A stretch of DNA of 50,924 bases, from contig PLNF01000075.1 of the NCBI GenBank assembly GCA_003141715.1, forward strand, positions 1 to 50,924, in the 5' to 3' direction. Made by a program: the position numbers and the translations under genes. Source of the stretch: Bacteroidales bacterium (lineage in GTDB: Bacteria; Bacteroidota; Bacteroidia; Bacteroidales; VadinHA17). How positions within the stretch are numbered: the first letter of the stretch is position 1; the number at the start of each line of letters is the position of its first letter. The notes under the pieces were generated by a model. The model was not told the DNA's origin. It saw nothing but the letters and a program-made list of their open reading frames with translations, and ran no database searches. Positions 1 to 8,000 of the stretch are shown in pieces.

Positions 1-447
1 ATAAAAGAAGGTGTTTTTGTTTTCAATTCTCAGCCAGTTAACGGTCTTATATTCCTTGGTATTGCTATTGTTAACTTCCTGGCAATGACCTTCTCAAAAG
101 GGAAAACAAATATTATGCTTGGTGTTTTTGCTATTATCGCGGCAGTATTAGTATTTTCTGCAACAGTCCTTGGTGCCAGTGTTGGTATCTGGGCGCTTCT
201 TTCAATAGGTTTCTTTAACTCAATTATGTTCCCGAATATTTTCGCATTAGGTGTTAAAGACCTTGACAATTTTGAGATGCCAATGGCTTCAGGTATTATC
301 AATACCATGATCGTAGGCGGATCGGTTATTCCGTTGTTAATGGGTTATTTCACTGACAGTATAAGCGTTCGTGCTGCTCTGCTGGTGCCTCTTGTATCTT
401 ATCTCTACATTGTCTTCTTCTCATTTAAGGGAAGCAAAATCAGATAG
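1..447 (+). CDS. MFS sugar transporter, C-terminal part (5' end outside window)
   Basis: The frame is open from base 1, so the gene starts before the window; 148 codons are visible. The protein has about four hydrophobic helices, a short basic loop (FSKGKTN) and a Phe/Asn/Met-rich segment near FFNSIMFPNIFALGVKDL. It ends in a helix pair containing GGSVIPLLMGYFTD, as in the glucose/galactose/fucose (FucP/GluP) branch of the major facilitator superfamily. The role would be proton-coupled sugar uptake across the inner membrane. A ROK sugar kinase starts 49 bases downstream on the same strand, which fits uptake followed by phosphorylation. The substrate cannot be read from this fragment. Confidence 0.8.
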   Translation: MKEGVFVFNSQPVNGLIFLGIAIVNFLAMTFSKGKTNIMLGVFAIIAAVLVFSATVLGASVGIWALLSIGFFNSIMFPNIFALGVKDLDNFEMPMASGIINTMIVGGSVIPLLMGYFTDSISVRAALLVPLVSYLYIVFFSFKGSKIR

Positions 448-496
448 CTTGAATTGAACGTCATAATGCGTTATTAATATTTAAAAAACATATAAA

Positions 497-1525
497 ATGA
501 AAAGGGTATCAATTGGAATTGATATAGGTGGAACAAATACCGCAATCGGAGTAGTTGACAGCGAAGGTAATGTGCTGTATGAAAGAAAACCACAGATGCC
601 AACTCCACAGAAAATGGAAAACCCACATATGACTCAGGCTGTGTCTGATACATTAGTAAGCAAATATGTGAGCGATCTGACTGCAGAAATCAAAAAAGCC
701 ATTGAAGTTGTAAAACAGATAAATCCCCAGATAGAAGTGATAGGTATTGGCATTGGTGCACCAAATGCCAATTACTATACCGGAACTATCGAATACGCTC
801 CGAATCTTCCTTTTGTGGGTGTCGTGAATTTTGCTTCACTTATACATAGTAATTTTCCTGAATTTAAATTTGTAAAACTGACTAATGATGCCAATGCAGC
901 TGCCCTTGGTGAGATGATCTACGGAGGTGCAAAGGGGATGAAAAATTTTGCAATGATGACTATCGGCACCGGGCTTGGAAGCGGTCTGATTGTTAACGGC
1001 GACCTGGTTTACGGGGCAGACGGTTTCGCAGGCGAATGCGGACATGTAACAGTTGTTCCTGAAGGACGTCTGTGCGGTTGCGGTGGAAATGGCCATCTTG
1101 AAGCTTACTGCTCTGCTACAGGTATCAAACGTACTGTTTATGAACTTCTGGCAAAATATAATCCTTCAGAAAGCCCGCTTTTGAATATCCCAATGAGCGA
1201 AATGTCATCAAAAGTTGTTTTTGATGCTGCTGAAAAAGGAGACCGTATTGCTAAAGAGGTCTTCCAGATAACCGGTGAAATTCTTGGCCGTGCATTAGCC
1301 GATACTGTTCACTATCTGAGCCCGGAAGCAATATTTCTTTTCGGGGGTGCAGCAGCAGCAGGTGATTACATCTTTAAACCTACAAAAGAGAGTATGGAAC
1401 GCCACCTGATGCCTGTCTTCCGTAATAAAGTTAAAATCCTTCCTTCAGAGTTGAAAGAGAGTTCTGCAGCTATTCTTGGAGCAAGTGCTCTCGTATGGAA
1501 GGAGATCGAGAAAAACAAACAGTAG
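497..1525 (+). CDS. ROK family sugar kinase (glucokinase-like)
   Basis: 342 aa. The N-terminal phosphate-binding motif DIGGTN is at residues 9-14. LTNDANAAALGE follows, with the catalytic Asp at 131, then the ATP-binding GTGLGSG at about 157-163. The ROK zinc region (GECGHV at 179-184, then CGCGGNGHLE at 193-202) is present, but the third usual Cys is His200. The family phosphorylates glucose or related hexoses in the cytoplasm using ATP. The gene follows the MFS transporter by 49 bases, probably in one operon, and ends at a strong hairpin terminator shared with the convergent deoC. Glucokinase is the likeliest function; an N-acetylhexosamine or fructokinase activity is possible. Confidence 0.88.
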   Translation: MKRVSIGIDIGGTNTAIGVVDSEGNVLYERKPQMPTPQKMENPHMTQAVSDTLVSKYVSDLTAEIKKAIEVVKQINPQIEVIGIGIGAPNANYYTGTIEYAPNLPFVGVVNFASLIHSNFPEFKFVKLTNDANAAALGEMIYGGAKGMKNFAMMTIGTGLGSGLIVNGDLVYGADGFAGECGHVTVVPEGRLCGCGGNGHLEAYCSATGIKRTVYELLAKYNPSESPLLNIPMSEMSSKVVFDAAEKGDRIAKEVFQITGEILGRALADTVHYLSPEAIFLFGGAAAAGDYIFKPTKESMERHLMPVFRNKVKILPSELKESSAAILGASALVWKEIEKNKQ

Positions 1526-1565
1526 ATCATTTCTCAAGATAAAGAAGATCATATTTAAAAAGAAC

Positions 1566-1601
1566 ATCCCTGGTCAAACCTTTTTGACCAGGGATTTTTT
1601 T
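1566..1601. terminator. Bidirectional Rho-independent terminator between ROK kinase and deoC
   Basis: A perfect 13-bp stem (1566-1578 with 1583-1595) has a CCTT loop and is followed on the plus strand by a run of T. On the minus strand the stem is followed by GTTCTTTTT, so the same hairpin can also stop transcription of the convergent deoC. Confidence 0.9.
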
Positions 1602-1621
1602 CACTCTCGCAAACCCAATCT

Positions 1622-2317
1622 TTAATATTCTATTTCCTGATTCCGGTTTCCTAATCCATTAAGCAGTTCAATTCCTTTTGAAGTTCCTACGCGTGAAGCT
1701 CCTGCTTCAATCATTGCAAGAAATATTTCAGTGGAATGGATACCACCACTGGCTTTTACTTTTAAACCTTTGGGGGACACTGTATCATACATAAGTTTTA
1801 CTTTCTCAACAGTTGCAGGTTTGCTGCCTCTTAATAAGCCAACGGATGTCTTGACAAAATCAGCACCAACTTCAGCCACTATGTTGCATGCTCTGACAAT
1901 TTCCTCCTCTGATAAAAGTTCAATTTCGATTATTACTTTCAAAAGCGCATTTTTATGTCTGACCTCTTTCAGAACAGCGTCTATGTCATGCTTGACATCG
2001 TCAATCTTACCACTTTTGAAAGCTGATAGATTCATTACCATATCTATTTCATCTGCTCCCATTTCCAGATAAGTCCTTGCCTGCTGAGATTTTATTGAAA
2101 TCATTTCATTCCCGAAGGGGAAACCGACTACGGTGTCAAGTTTTACACCGGAATCCTTAATTATCTTTTTTGCAAGGTTAATATAATAAGGAAAGACAAC
2201 CATAGAATGAAAGGAGTGTTCAATGGCTTCATTACAGAACCTGATTATTTCCAATTCTGAGGCATCCATTTTTAATGGGCTGTGGTCAATGAATTTTGAA
2301 TATTTATTAATATCCAT
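1622..2317 (-). CDS. deoC: Deoxyribose-phosphate aldolase
   Basis: 231 aa. Class I aldolase that splits 2-deoxyribose-5-phosphate into glyceraldehyde-3-phosphate and acetaldehyde in nucleoside catabolism. Visible signatures: DTVVGFPFG near residue 61, Asp92 in DEIDMVMN, the Schiff-base Lys156 in FVKTSVG, and Lys188 in LKVKASGGI. The length is normal for the short bacterial form. It is monocistronic as far as can be seen: pyrH is divergent on one side, and the convergent ROK kinase shares its terminator on the other. Confidence 0.93.
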   Translation of the reverse strand: MDINKYSKFIDHSPLKMDASELEIIRFCNEAIEHSFHSMVVFPYYINLAKKIIKDSGVKLDTVVGFPFGNEMISIKSQQARTYLEMGADEIDMVMNLSAFKSGKIDDVKHDIDAVLKEVRHKNALLKVIIEIELLSEEEIVRACNIVAEVGADFVKTSVGLLRGSKPATVEKVKLMYDTVSPKGLKVKASGGIHSTEIFLAMIEAGASRVGTSKGIELLNGLGNRNQEIEY

Positions 2318-2405
2318 TTAAGTGTTTTTAAGTTTCTAATTTTCAGGAGAAACAGGATTAAAAATAATGCAAAACAAATTAACTACCTTGTAAATTCGAA
2401 AAAAC

Positions 2406-2437
2406 TTGACAAATTCCACTCAGTTTTATTAAATTCG
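2406..2437 (+). promoter_or_regulatory. Putative Bacteroidota-type promoter of pyrH
   Basis: TTG at 2406-2408, a 21-base spacer and TAAATTCG at 2430-2437 match the -33 TTG / -7 TAnnTTTG pattern with one mismatch. It lies 73 bases before the pyrH ATG. Confidence 0.5.
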
Positions 2438-2510
2438 TTGCTCCGATTCCTTCTATTATATAAAATGATCCGGGAACGGACAGATTTATTTAACTTAACC
2501 CATATACGCC

Positions 2511-3215
2511 ATGCAATATTCCAGAATTCTGCTCAAACTTAGCGGGGAATCACTTTCAGGGACTGGGAATTACGGAATCAGTGATACTGTTTTAAATGAA
2601 TATGCAATACAGGTAATTGAAGTCTTAAATAAAGGCTGCGAAGTGGCAATAGTTGTCGGGGGTGGAAACATATTTCGTGGTCTGAGTGGAACGGAATCAG
2701 GATTTGACCGATTAAAAGGTGATCAGATGGGTATGCTGGCAACAATAATTAACAGCCTTGCTCTTGAGAGTGCCATCATCAGACTAGGCGCCAAAGCTAA
2801 GGTATTCACTTCAATAAGGATGGAACCTGTAGGAGAACTCTATAACAGGGACAGAGTTCTGGAAGCAATGAAAAACAAAACAGTATGCATCCTTTCGGGA
2901 GGCACCGGTAATCCATTCTTTACCACTGACACCGCTGCAGCCCTGAGAGCAGTGGAAATTGGGGCAAATGTCCTTCTTAAGGGTACAAGGGTAGATGGTG
3001 TGTATACCTCCGATCCGGAAAAAGATCCTACTGCATTAAAATTTGACCGCATTTCTTTTGAAGATGTGATTAACAGAAGGCTTAAAGTAATGGATTCCAC
3101 TGCATTTACAATGTGCAGGGAAAACAATATGCCAATAATAGTTTTCGACATTAATAAACCCGGGAATCTCAGTAAATTGATTGATGGAGACACGATCGGG
3201 ACTCTGGTAATGTAG
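2511..3215 (+). CDS. pyrH: UMP kinase
   Basis: 234 aa, the usual length for bacterial UMP kinase of the amino-acid kinase fold. It converts UMP to UDP with ATP in pyrimidine nucleotide synthesis. Visible motifs are the N-terminal LLKLSGESLSG, GGGNIFRG near residues 50-57, the GTGNPFFTTDTAAALRA nucleotide/UMP-binding stretch, and MDSTAFTMCRENN near the C-terminus. The frr gene follows on the same strand, the common pyrH-frr neighbourhood. The stop codon lies inside a 12-bp hairpin that separates the two genes. Confidence 0.96.
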   Translation: MQYSRILLKLSGESLSGTGNYGISDTVLNEYAIQVIEVLNKGCEVAIVVGGGNIFRGLSGTESGFDRLKGDQMGMLATIINSLALESAIIRLGAKAKVFTSIRMEPVGELYNRDRVLEAMKNKTVCILSGGTGNPFFTTDTAAALRAVEIGANVLLKGTRVDGVYTSDPEKDPTALKFDRISFEDVINRRLKVMDSTAFTMCRENNMPIIVFDINKPGNLSKLIDGDTIGTLVM

Positions 3216-3242
3216 GGATCCGTCGCGACTGATCCCTACATT
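3209..3242. repeat. Nested palindrome at the pyrH stop codon
   Basis: Perfect 12-bp arms (3209-3220 and 3231-3242) surround a 10-base loop that itself contains the palindrome GTCGCGAC. The pyrH TAG lies in the first arm. No T-run follows, so this looks like a REP-type palindrome or mRNA-stabilising hairpin rather than a classical terminator. Confidence 0.7.
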
Positions 3243-3273
3243 GATTAATATTCCGCCTATTTTACTATTTTTG
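3241..3273 (+). promoter_or_regulatory. Putative promoter of frr
   Basis: TTG at 3241-3243, a 22-base spacer and a perfect TAnnTTTG (TATTTTTG) at 3266-3273, 27 bases before the frr ATG. It begins at the edge of the hairpin that closes pyrH, suggesting frr has its own promoter. Confidence 0.5.
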
Positions 3274-3300
3274 TTGTACAACTCTCTAACCTGAACCTTA

Positions 3301-3863
3301 TGAACGAAGAAATTGAACTGATAACTGAAGAGACCAGGGAAAGAATGGAAAAAGCTCTTGAGCACATCGAACATGAACTTGCCCGCCTTCGCGCCGGAAG
3401 ATCTAATCCTGCTCTTCTCGATGGTATTACAGTTGACTATTATGGAGTTAATTCACCATTGACCCAGGTTTCTAATATTAATACTCCCGACCCCAAAACG
3501 ATTCTTATACAACCCTGGGAAAAAAATATGCTCGGGACAATAGAAAAAGCAATAATGGCAGCAAATATCGGACTCACACCCGTTAATAACGGTGAAGTTA
3601 TCCGTATAAATATACCTCCTCTGACAGAAGAAAGAAGACATCAGCTTGTTAAGCAGGTCAGGAATGAAGGCGAAACAGCCAAGATCAGTATTCGTACTGC
3701 AAGGAAATGGGCAAACGATGAATTGAAGCAATTACTTAAAGACGGGTTGCCGGAAGATCTCGAAAAAGAAGCTGTCGATATAGTACAGGAGATGACGCAC
3801 TCCTATAACACAAAGATTGATAAAGTGATGGACATGAAAGAAAAGGATGTTATGACAGTCTGA
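3301..3863 (+). CDS. frr: Ribosome recycling factor
   Basis: The reading frame opens at about 3300 and gives 187 aa, the standard RRF length. With EF-G, RRF splits post-termination ribosomes. The N-terminal helix holds LARLRAGRSNPALLDG and the next domain begins VDYYGVNSPL. The long C-terminal helices contain PPLTEERRHQLVKQVRNEGE and the conserved SIRTARKWAND region with basic residues. It lies downstream of pyrH with a recognisable promoter of its own. The product is essential and cytoplasmic. Confidence 0.96.
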
Positions 3864-3873
3864 TATTCTTTAA

Positions 3874-3996
3874 CCCCCTCGCCCTTCGGGCACTCCCCCC
3901 AAGGGGGGAGAAAACTTGCCCCCAAGTGTAATCTGACTAAACGGATGAGTATATTCTCCCCCTTGGGGGAGATGTCGCGAAGCAACAGAGGGGTCC
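3874..3996. repeat. G/C-run composite palindrome, copy 1
   Basis: Two short perfect palindromes, CTCCCCCCAAGGGGGGAG near 3893-3910 and CTCCCCCTTGGGGGAG near 3956-3971, are separated by about 45 unrelated bases. They are enclosed by CCCCCTCGCCC on the left and GAAGCAACAGAGGGG on the right. Copies with the same architecture lie at 9588-9750 and 46471-46563. It fills the gap between the convergent frr and radical SAM genes. Confidence 0.75.
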
Positions 3997-4002
3997 TTTA
4001 AA

Positions 4003-4977
4003 TTAGTACCTAACTCCTCTTAACCCTGATGTACAATTTCTGCACATTTCTATCATATGGCGACCCGACAGAATGCTTTTTCTGAAAATCCTGTATTTGA
4101 GTCCATTCCAGATTTTACTAAATGAATCCTGGTTTAGATCACCCATTACATATTCAGCATCTTTATCAAAACAGCAGGGAACAACTTTCCCATCCCATGT
4201 AATTACCGGATTAAACCAAAGTCTTGCACATCTGTCAGGTAAGGAGTTTTTTATTGAAAATTCCCCATCCTTAATCTTGTATCTTCTGAATCTCCTTTCT
4301 GTTGGCAGCCATGAAGGGATATCTTCTTTATTTATGATCTGCATCGACTTTAAACGCAGCGATGCATGAACGCTTTTTGCAAATTGTCTTACCTTTGGTA
4401 TCTGATGCTCGTTAAATCTGTTCACCAGAAATTGTATCTCAATTTTCAAAGATGAATTGTGTGTGTTTTTTGCATGAGTCACATTGTTCAGTCCTTCAAT
4501 TACACGATTCATACTCCCATTGACCCGGTATGTTGAATAGGTTTCCTGATCCATACCATCAAGAGATATTATCAGTTTATTTAATCCCGACCTGACAATC
4601 TGTTCTGAATTTTCCGCTGACAGAAAATGACCGTTAGTTGAAACAATGCTGTTAGGTTTCAGACAATTGCCTACAAAAGAGAAAAATAAAGGATGCAACA
4701 TTGGTTCACCCTGAAAATAAAGATTTACATTATAAAGGTAAGGATTGAGCTCCTTCATAACTTTTTTAAAAAGCTCAATATCCATAAAACCGCGCTTTCT
4801 TCCCATCAGGCCTGATCCTGACGAACAGTCAGGACAGTGAAGATTACATTTATTCGTCAGTTCTGTACTAATGGATACAGGCATACCTTTTATATCTGTT
4901 TTGGCTGTAGCAGAGCTTTTAAGATATGAATATACTGCCTTGAAAAGATTAACAGGTTTAATAAGCCTTTCTATCAT
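4003..4977 (-). CDS. Radical SAM protein with SPASM domain
   Basis: 324 aa. The radical SAM cluster motif CNLHCPDC gives Cys44, Cys48 and Cys51 (CxxxCxxC). The barrel continues through VNLYFQGEPMLHP and ISLDGMDQETY. A SPASM-type C-terminus has Cys pairs at 268/269 and 312/315 after ITWDGKVVPCC, probably binding auxiliary Fe-S clusters. Such proteins modify peptides or act in carbohydrate or cofactor maturation, and no peptide substrate gene is visible nearby. The nearest genes are the palindromic repeat and the divergent envelope cluster. The substrate is unknown. Confidence 0.88.
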   Translation of the reverse strand: MIERLIKPVNLFKAVYSYLKSSATAKTDIKGMPVSISTELTNKCNLHCPDCSSGSGLMGRKRGFMDIELFKKVMKELNPYLYNVNLYFQGEPMLHPLFFSFVGNCLKPNSIVSTNGHFLSAENSEQIVRSGLNKLIISLDGMDQETYSTYRVNGSMNRVIEGLNNVTHAKNTHNSSLKIEIQFLVNRFNEHQIPKVRQFAKSVHASLRLKSMQIINKEDIPSWLPTERRFRRYKIKDGEFSIKNSLPDRCARLWFNPVITWDGKVVPCCFDKDAEYVMGDLNQDSFSKIWNGLKYRIFRKSILSGRHMIEMCRNCTSGLRGVRY

Positions 4978-5130
4978 TGAGTATTAATGATTAATAAAGT
5001 AAGGTAAGAAAATAATTTTAACAATAATCATAGGGTATAATAACGACTCAATGGTCATAGTGCTGAAATGGGAAGAATACAGTATTCGAAAAATAAATTA
5101 ACTCAATTTTTTAACTTAATAAACAAAGCC

Positions 5131-6438
5131 ATGAAAACTTTTAAACACATTTCGCTAATTGCACTGGTCCTTCTGCTGGCCTTTATGACCCAGAATGCAT
5201 CTGCCGGGAATCTTTCAGGCAAGAAGAAAAGTGACCAACAGAATCTTGTAATAATCAAAGGCAAAGTTATTGATGCAGAAAGCAGAGCTCCTCTGGTATT
5301 TGCAACAGTTGCTATAAAGGAATCCAATGTGGCTATTGTAACAAACATTGATGGAGAATTCATTCTTAAAGTCGGCGACCTTTCAAACTCAAAAACTCTT
5401 GAGGTATCTTTTGTGGGATATAAAAGCAAGACTATCCCTTTAAGTGAGCTTAAAGATAACGGCTCCAAAAACGTTATCGCTCTTGATGCAGCTCCTATTC
5501 CTATCAAAGAGATTGTTGTAAAACCTCTTGATCCGGTAAGTATAGTGGAGAAAGCTATAAACAATATAGGTAAAAACTACGAATCGGTTCCTAATCTGAT
5601 GACAGCATTTTATAGGGAGACTATCCGAAAAAACCGTACATATGTATCAATCGGAGAGGCTGTTGTTGAGATCTTCAAAGCACCTTATAATAATGATTTA
5701 CGGTTTGATGGTGCAAGGATTTATAAAGGAAGAAAAAGTTCCGACGTTGAAAAAATGGACACAGTACTATTTAAGCTACAAGGGGGACCAGTAAGCGTTT
5801 TGGAACTTGATCTTGCTAAAAATTCTGAGTCAGTTCTTACTAAGGAGGCTATGCAGAATTACAATTACAGGATTAGTGGAGTAGTTGAAATAGCTAACAA
5901 ACCACATTATGTAATTGAATTCATTCAAAAACCATCAGTTGAAATGCCCTTGTTCATGGGTAGTCTGTACATCGAAATGGACTCATATGCCATAACTGAA
6001 GCAGAATTCGGATTCAACCTCTCAAACAAAGAGGCAGCACAGTCAATCTTTATCAGGAAAAAACCTCTTGGAATGAAAGTAACTCCTGAAATTGCCACAT
6101 ACAGAACCAAATATCGTGAACAGAACGGAAAATGGCACTTTGAATACTCGAGGGCTGAAGTCAAATTTAAAGTCAGCTGGGCTAAAAAACTCTTCAATAC
6201 TTATTATACTACCATGTCAGAAATAGCCGTAACAGATCGTACTGACCAGGAAGTTATTAAATTTGCAGGGAAAGATAAAATAAAGTACACCGATGTATTT
6301 TCAGACAAAGTTACTGCATTTACTGATAAGGAATTCTGGGGAGACTATAATATAATAGAACCTGACCAGAGTATTGAATCAGCCATACGCAGACTTAGCA
6401 GAAAGCTTAAATTCAGCGACAGAGAACAAAACAAATAA
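5131..6438 (+). CDS. Exported CarboxypepD_reg-like protein (first homologue of a pair)
   Basis: 435 aa from the ATG at 5131. An earlier in-frame ATG at 5068 is less likely because only the later one places a signal peptide (MKTFKHISLIALVLLLAFM, cleaved near ASAG) at the N-terminus. Residues about 39-105 (GKVIDAESRAPLVFATVAIK to VSFVGYKSK) form a CarboxypepD_reg-like beta-sandwich. The rest has no recognised catalytic motif but is clearly homologous to the C-terminal two thirds of the protein at 8001-9551 (shared NYxxxPxxMTxFYRE, VEMPLF/VDLPLF, KKLFNT, FWG). The ECF sigma gene starts 10 bases downstream, so it is probably cotranscribed. It is probably periplasmic or outer-membrane associated; function unknown. 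Confidence 0.8.
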   Translation: MKTFKHISLIALVLLLAFMTQNASAGNLSGKKKSDQQNLVIIKGKVIDAESRAPLVFATVAIKESNVAIVTNIDGEFILKVGDLSNSKTLEVSFVGYKSKTIPLSELKDNGSKNVIALDAAPIPIKEIVVKPLDPVSIVEKAINNIGKNYESVPNLMTAFYRETIRKNRTYVSIGEAVVEIFKAPYNNDLRFDGARIYKGRKSSDVEKMDTVLFKLQGGPVSVLELDLAKNSESVLTKEAMQNYNYRISGVVEIANKPHYVIEFIQKPSVEMPLFMGSLYIEMDSYAITEAEFGFNLSNKEAAQSIFIRKKPLGMKVTPEIATYRTKYREQNGKWHFEYSRAEVKFKVSWAKKLFNTYYTTMSEIAVTDRTDQEVIKFAGKDKIKYTDVFSDKVTAFTDKEFWGDYNIIEPDQSIESAIRRLSRKLKFSDREQNK

Positions 6439-6448
6439 GATCAGATCT

Positions 6449-6982
6449 ATGATCAGGGACACTGAAATAACAGGGAGGATCAGAAATGGCGATGTAGGAC
6501 AGTTTGAGTCGCTTTTCCGATCCTCCTATGTTTCCCTGGTACGATACGCCAAGACGCTGATAAAAGATCATGATACTGCTGAAGAAATAGTTCAGGACCT
6601 GTTTTTTAGAATATGGCAGGATAAAGAAAAATTAAACATCGAAAGTTCTTTGAATGGATATCTCTTCAGGTCAGTTCACAATAGATGCCTTCACTATATC
6701 GAACATACCAGGGTTATCGAACGACATGCTGAAGAGATGTCACACAGCCAAACAGAAAGTCAGGAAAGTCCTTCCGATATCCTTAATTACAAAGAACTGC
6801 AGGAAAAGGTAGCAAGGATACTTGAAAAACTTCCCGAAAGATGCGGAAAGATATTTACCATGAGCAGATTTGAAGGACTTAAATATGCCGAGATCGCAGA
6901 AAAACTATCTGTCTCGGTAAAGACAGTAGAAGCAAATATGGGCAGGGCATTAAAAGAATTCAGAAAGGAATTAACACAATAA
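6449..6982 (+). CDS. ECF RNA polymerase sigma factor
   Basis: 177 aa from the ATG at 6449. The frame opens earlier at 6374, but that would overlap the preceding gene by 65 bases and precede the conserved fold. The sigma region 2 segment has FESLFRSSYVSLVRYA and AEEIVQDLFFRIWQ. Region 4 has LPERCGKIFTMSRFEGLKYA then a helix-turn-helix, EIAEKLSVSVKTVEANMG. This is the Bacteroidota FecI-like group that directs transcription when its membrane anti-sigma partner is relieved. The fecR-like gene starts in the sigma stop codon (TAATG overlap), so the two are translationally coupled. Confidence 0.93.
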   Translation: MIRDTEITGRIRNGDVGQFESLFRSSYVSLVRYAKTLIKDHDTAEEIVQDLFFRIWQDKEKLNIESSLNGYLFRSVHNRCLHYIEHTRVIERHAEEMSHSQTESQESPSDILNYKELQEKVARILEKLPERCGKIFTMSRFEGLKYAEIAEKLSVSVKTVEANMGRALKEFRKELTQ

Positions 6983-7986
6983 TGAAAGAGATGGAAAATA
7001 TAGAGAGATTTACCGATAAGGAGTGGGCGGAACTTGCCTCTATCCTTTCAGATGAAAAGGGTGAACAGACAGATCTCCTCGACCGGTTTATGGCAGGCGA
7101 TACAAATAATTCAGGTAAAATATGGAAAGATTTAAAGAATATGAATAATCAGGAAGAAATAGATGTTGATAAAGCCTGGAATAATGTTCATTCAAGGTTG
7201 ATAGAGAATGGCATTAAAACTAGTGAAAGCCCTGTCCGTATAAGCTTTATGAGAAGCACAATTATGCAAATTGCTGCTGTTGGACTTATTTTATTGGGTC
7301 TCGGAACTGCTGCAATTTATATGAATAATTCAGACTATTTAAGCAAAAAGATTACTGTTGTTGCAGGAAATGATCAGAAGAATATCCTGGTTTCTCTTCC
7401 CGATGGAAGCTCGGTTTATCTGAACCGTAATTCTGAATTCAGCTACCGGAAAAATTTTGGCATACGCGGAAGGGATGTAAAACTTACCGGAGAAGCTTTC
7501 TTCGAAATATCCCCTGATGTATCAAAACCTTTTATTATTGATGCCGGGAAAGCCAAAGTAAAAGTTGTCGGAACATCTTTTAACGTGATTACAAATAACA
7601 GGGAATCTGCAGTTGAGGTCTTTGTAAAAACAGGAAAAGTTCTGGTATCCAATAATTCAGGATCACAATCCATTCAACTCGATCCCGGCTTTGTGGGAAC
7701 TGTGAATTCAAAAGCATCTGCCAAAATTGTTAACAGCGACCCAAACTACCTTTCATGGAAGACCGGTTACCTGTATTACAGCGACCAAAAGTTAAGTGTT
7801 GTATTCAACGATCTTAAGAAAGTATATAATATGGATATTGTTGCTGATGATCCTCTGATTCTCGAAAATCCGTGGCATTCCCCTATTGATAATTCGTCAC
7901 AGGAAACAATAATTCGTTTAATTTGTACTAGCTTTAACCTGGGTTACACAAAAGATGGCAATGTTTACCATCTTTCAAAAAAATAA
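6982..7986 (+). CDS. FecR family anti-sigma factor
   Basis: 334 aa. A cytoplasmic N-terminal part contains short helices, including KAWNNVHSRL. A single transmembrane helix lies at about 94-114 (IMQIAAVGLILLGLGTAAIY), followed by the periplasmic FecR domain (LPDGSSVYLNRNSEF, VKLTGEAFFEI, KVKVVGTSFNV). The C-terminal DUF4974 domain spans about residues 265-332. It should hold the adjacent sigma factor inactive until a periplasmic partner, usually the STN domain of a TonB receptor, signals. The start overlaps the sigma stop codon by one base. The next gene, 14 bases on, encodes an STN domain but not a receptor barrel. Confidence 0.92.
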   Translation: MKEMENIERFTDKEWAELASILSDEKGEQTDLLDRFMAGDTNNSGKIWKDLKNMNNQEEIDVDKAWNNVHSRLIENGIKTSESPVRISFMRSTIMQIAAVGLILLGLGTAAIYMNNSDYLSKKITVVAGNDQKNILVSLPDGSSVYLNRNSEFSYRKNFGIRGRDVKLTGEAFFEISPDVSKPFIIDAGKAKVKVVGTSFNVITNNRESAVEVFVKTGKVLVSNNSGSQSIQLDPGFVGTVNSKASAKIVNSDPNYLSWKTGYLYYSDQKLSVVFNDLKKVYNMDIVADDPLILENPWHSPIDNSSQETIIRLICTSFNLGYTKDGNVYHLSKK

Positions 7987-8000
7987 CTCATCTCTGAAAA

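Noticed and set aside
3874-3996. C/G-run palindrome as an ordinary terminator
   Set aside because: No T-run follows the stems, and a copy of the same plan lies between divergent genes at 46471-46563.
4003-4977. Radical SAM protein as part of a ribosomal peptide cluster
   Set aside because: No precursor peptide, transporter or protease gene is adjacent.
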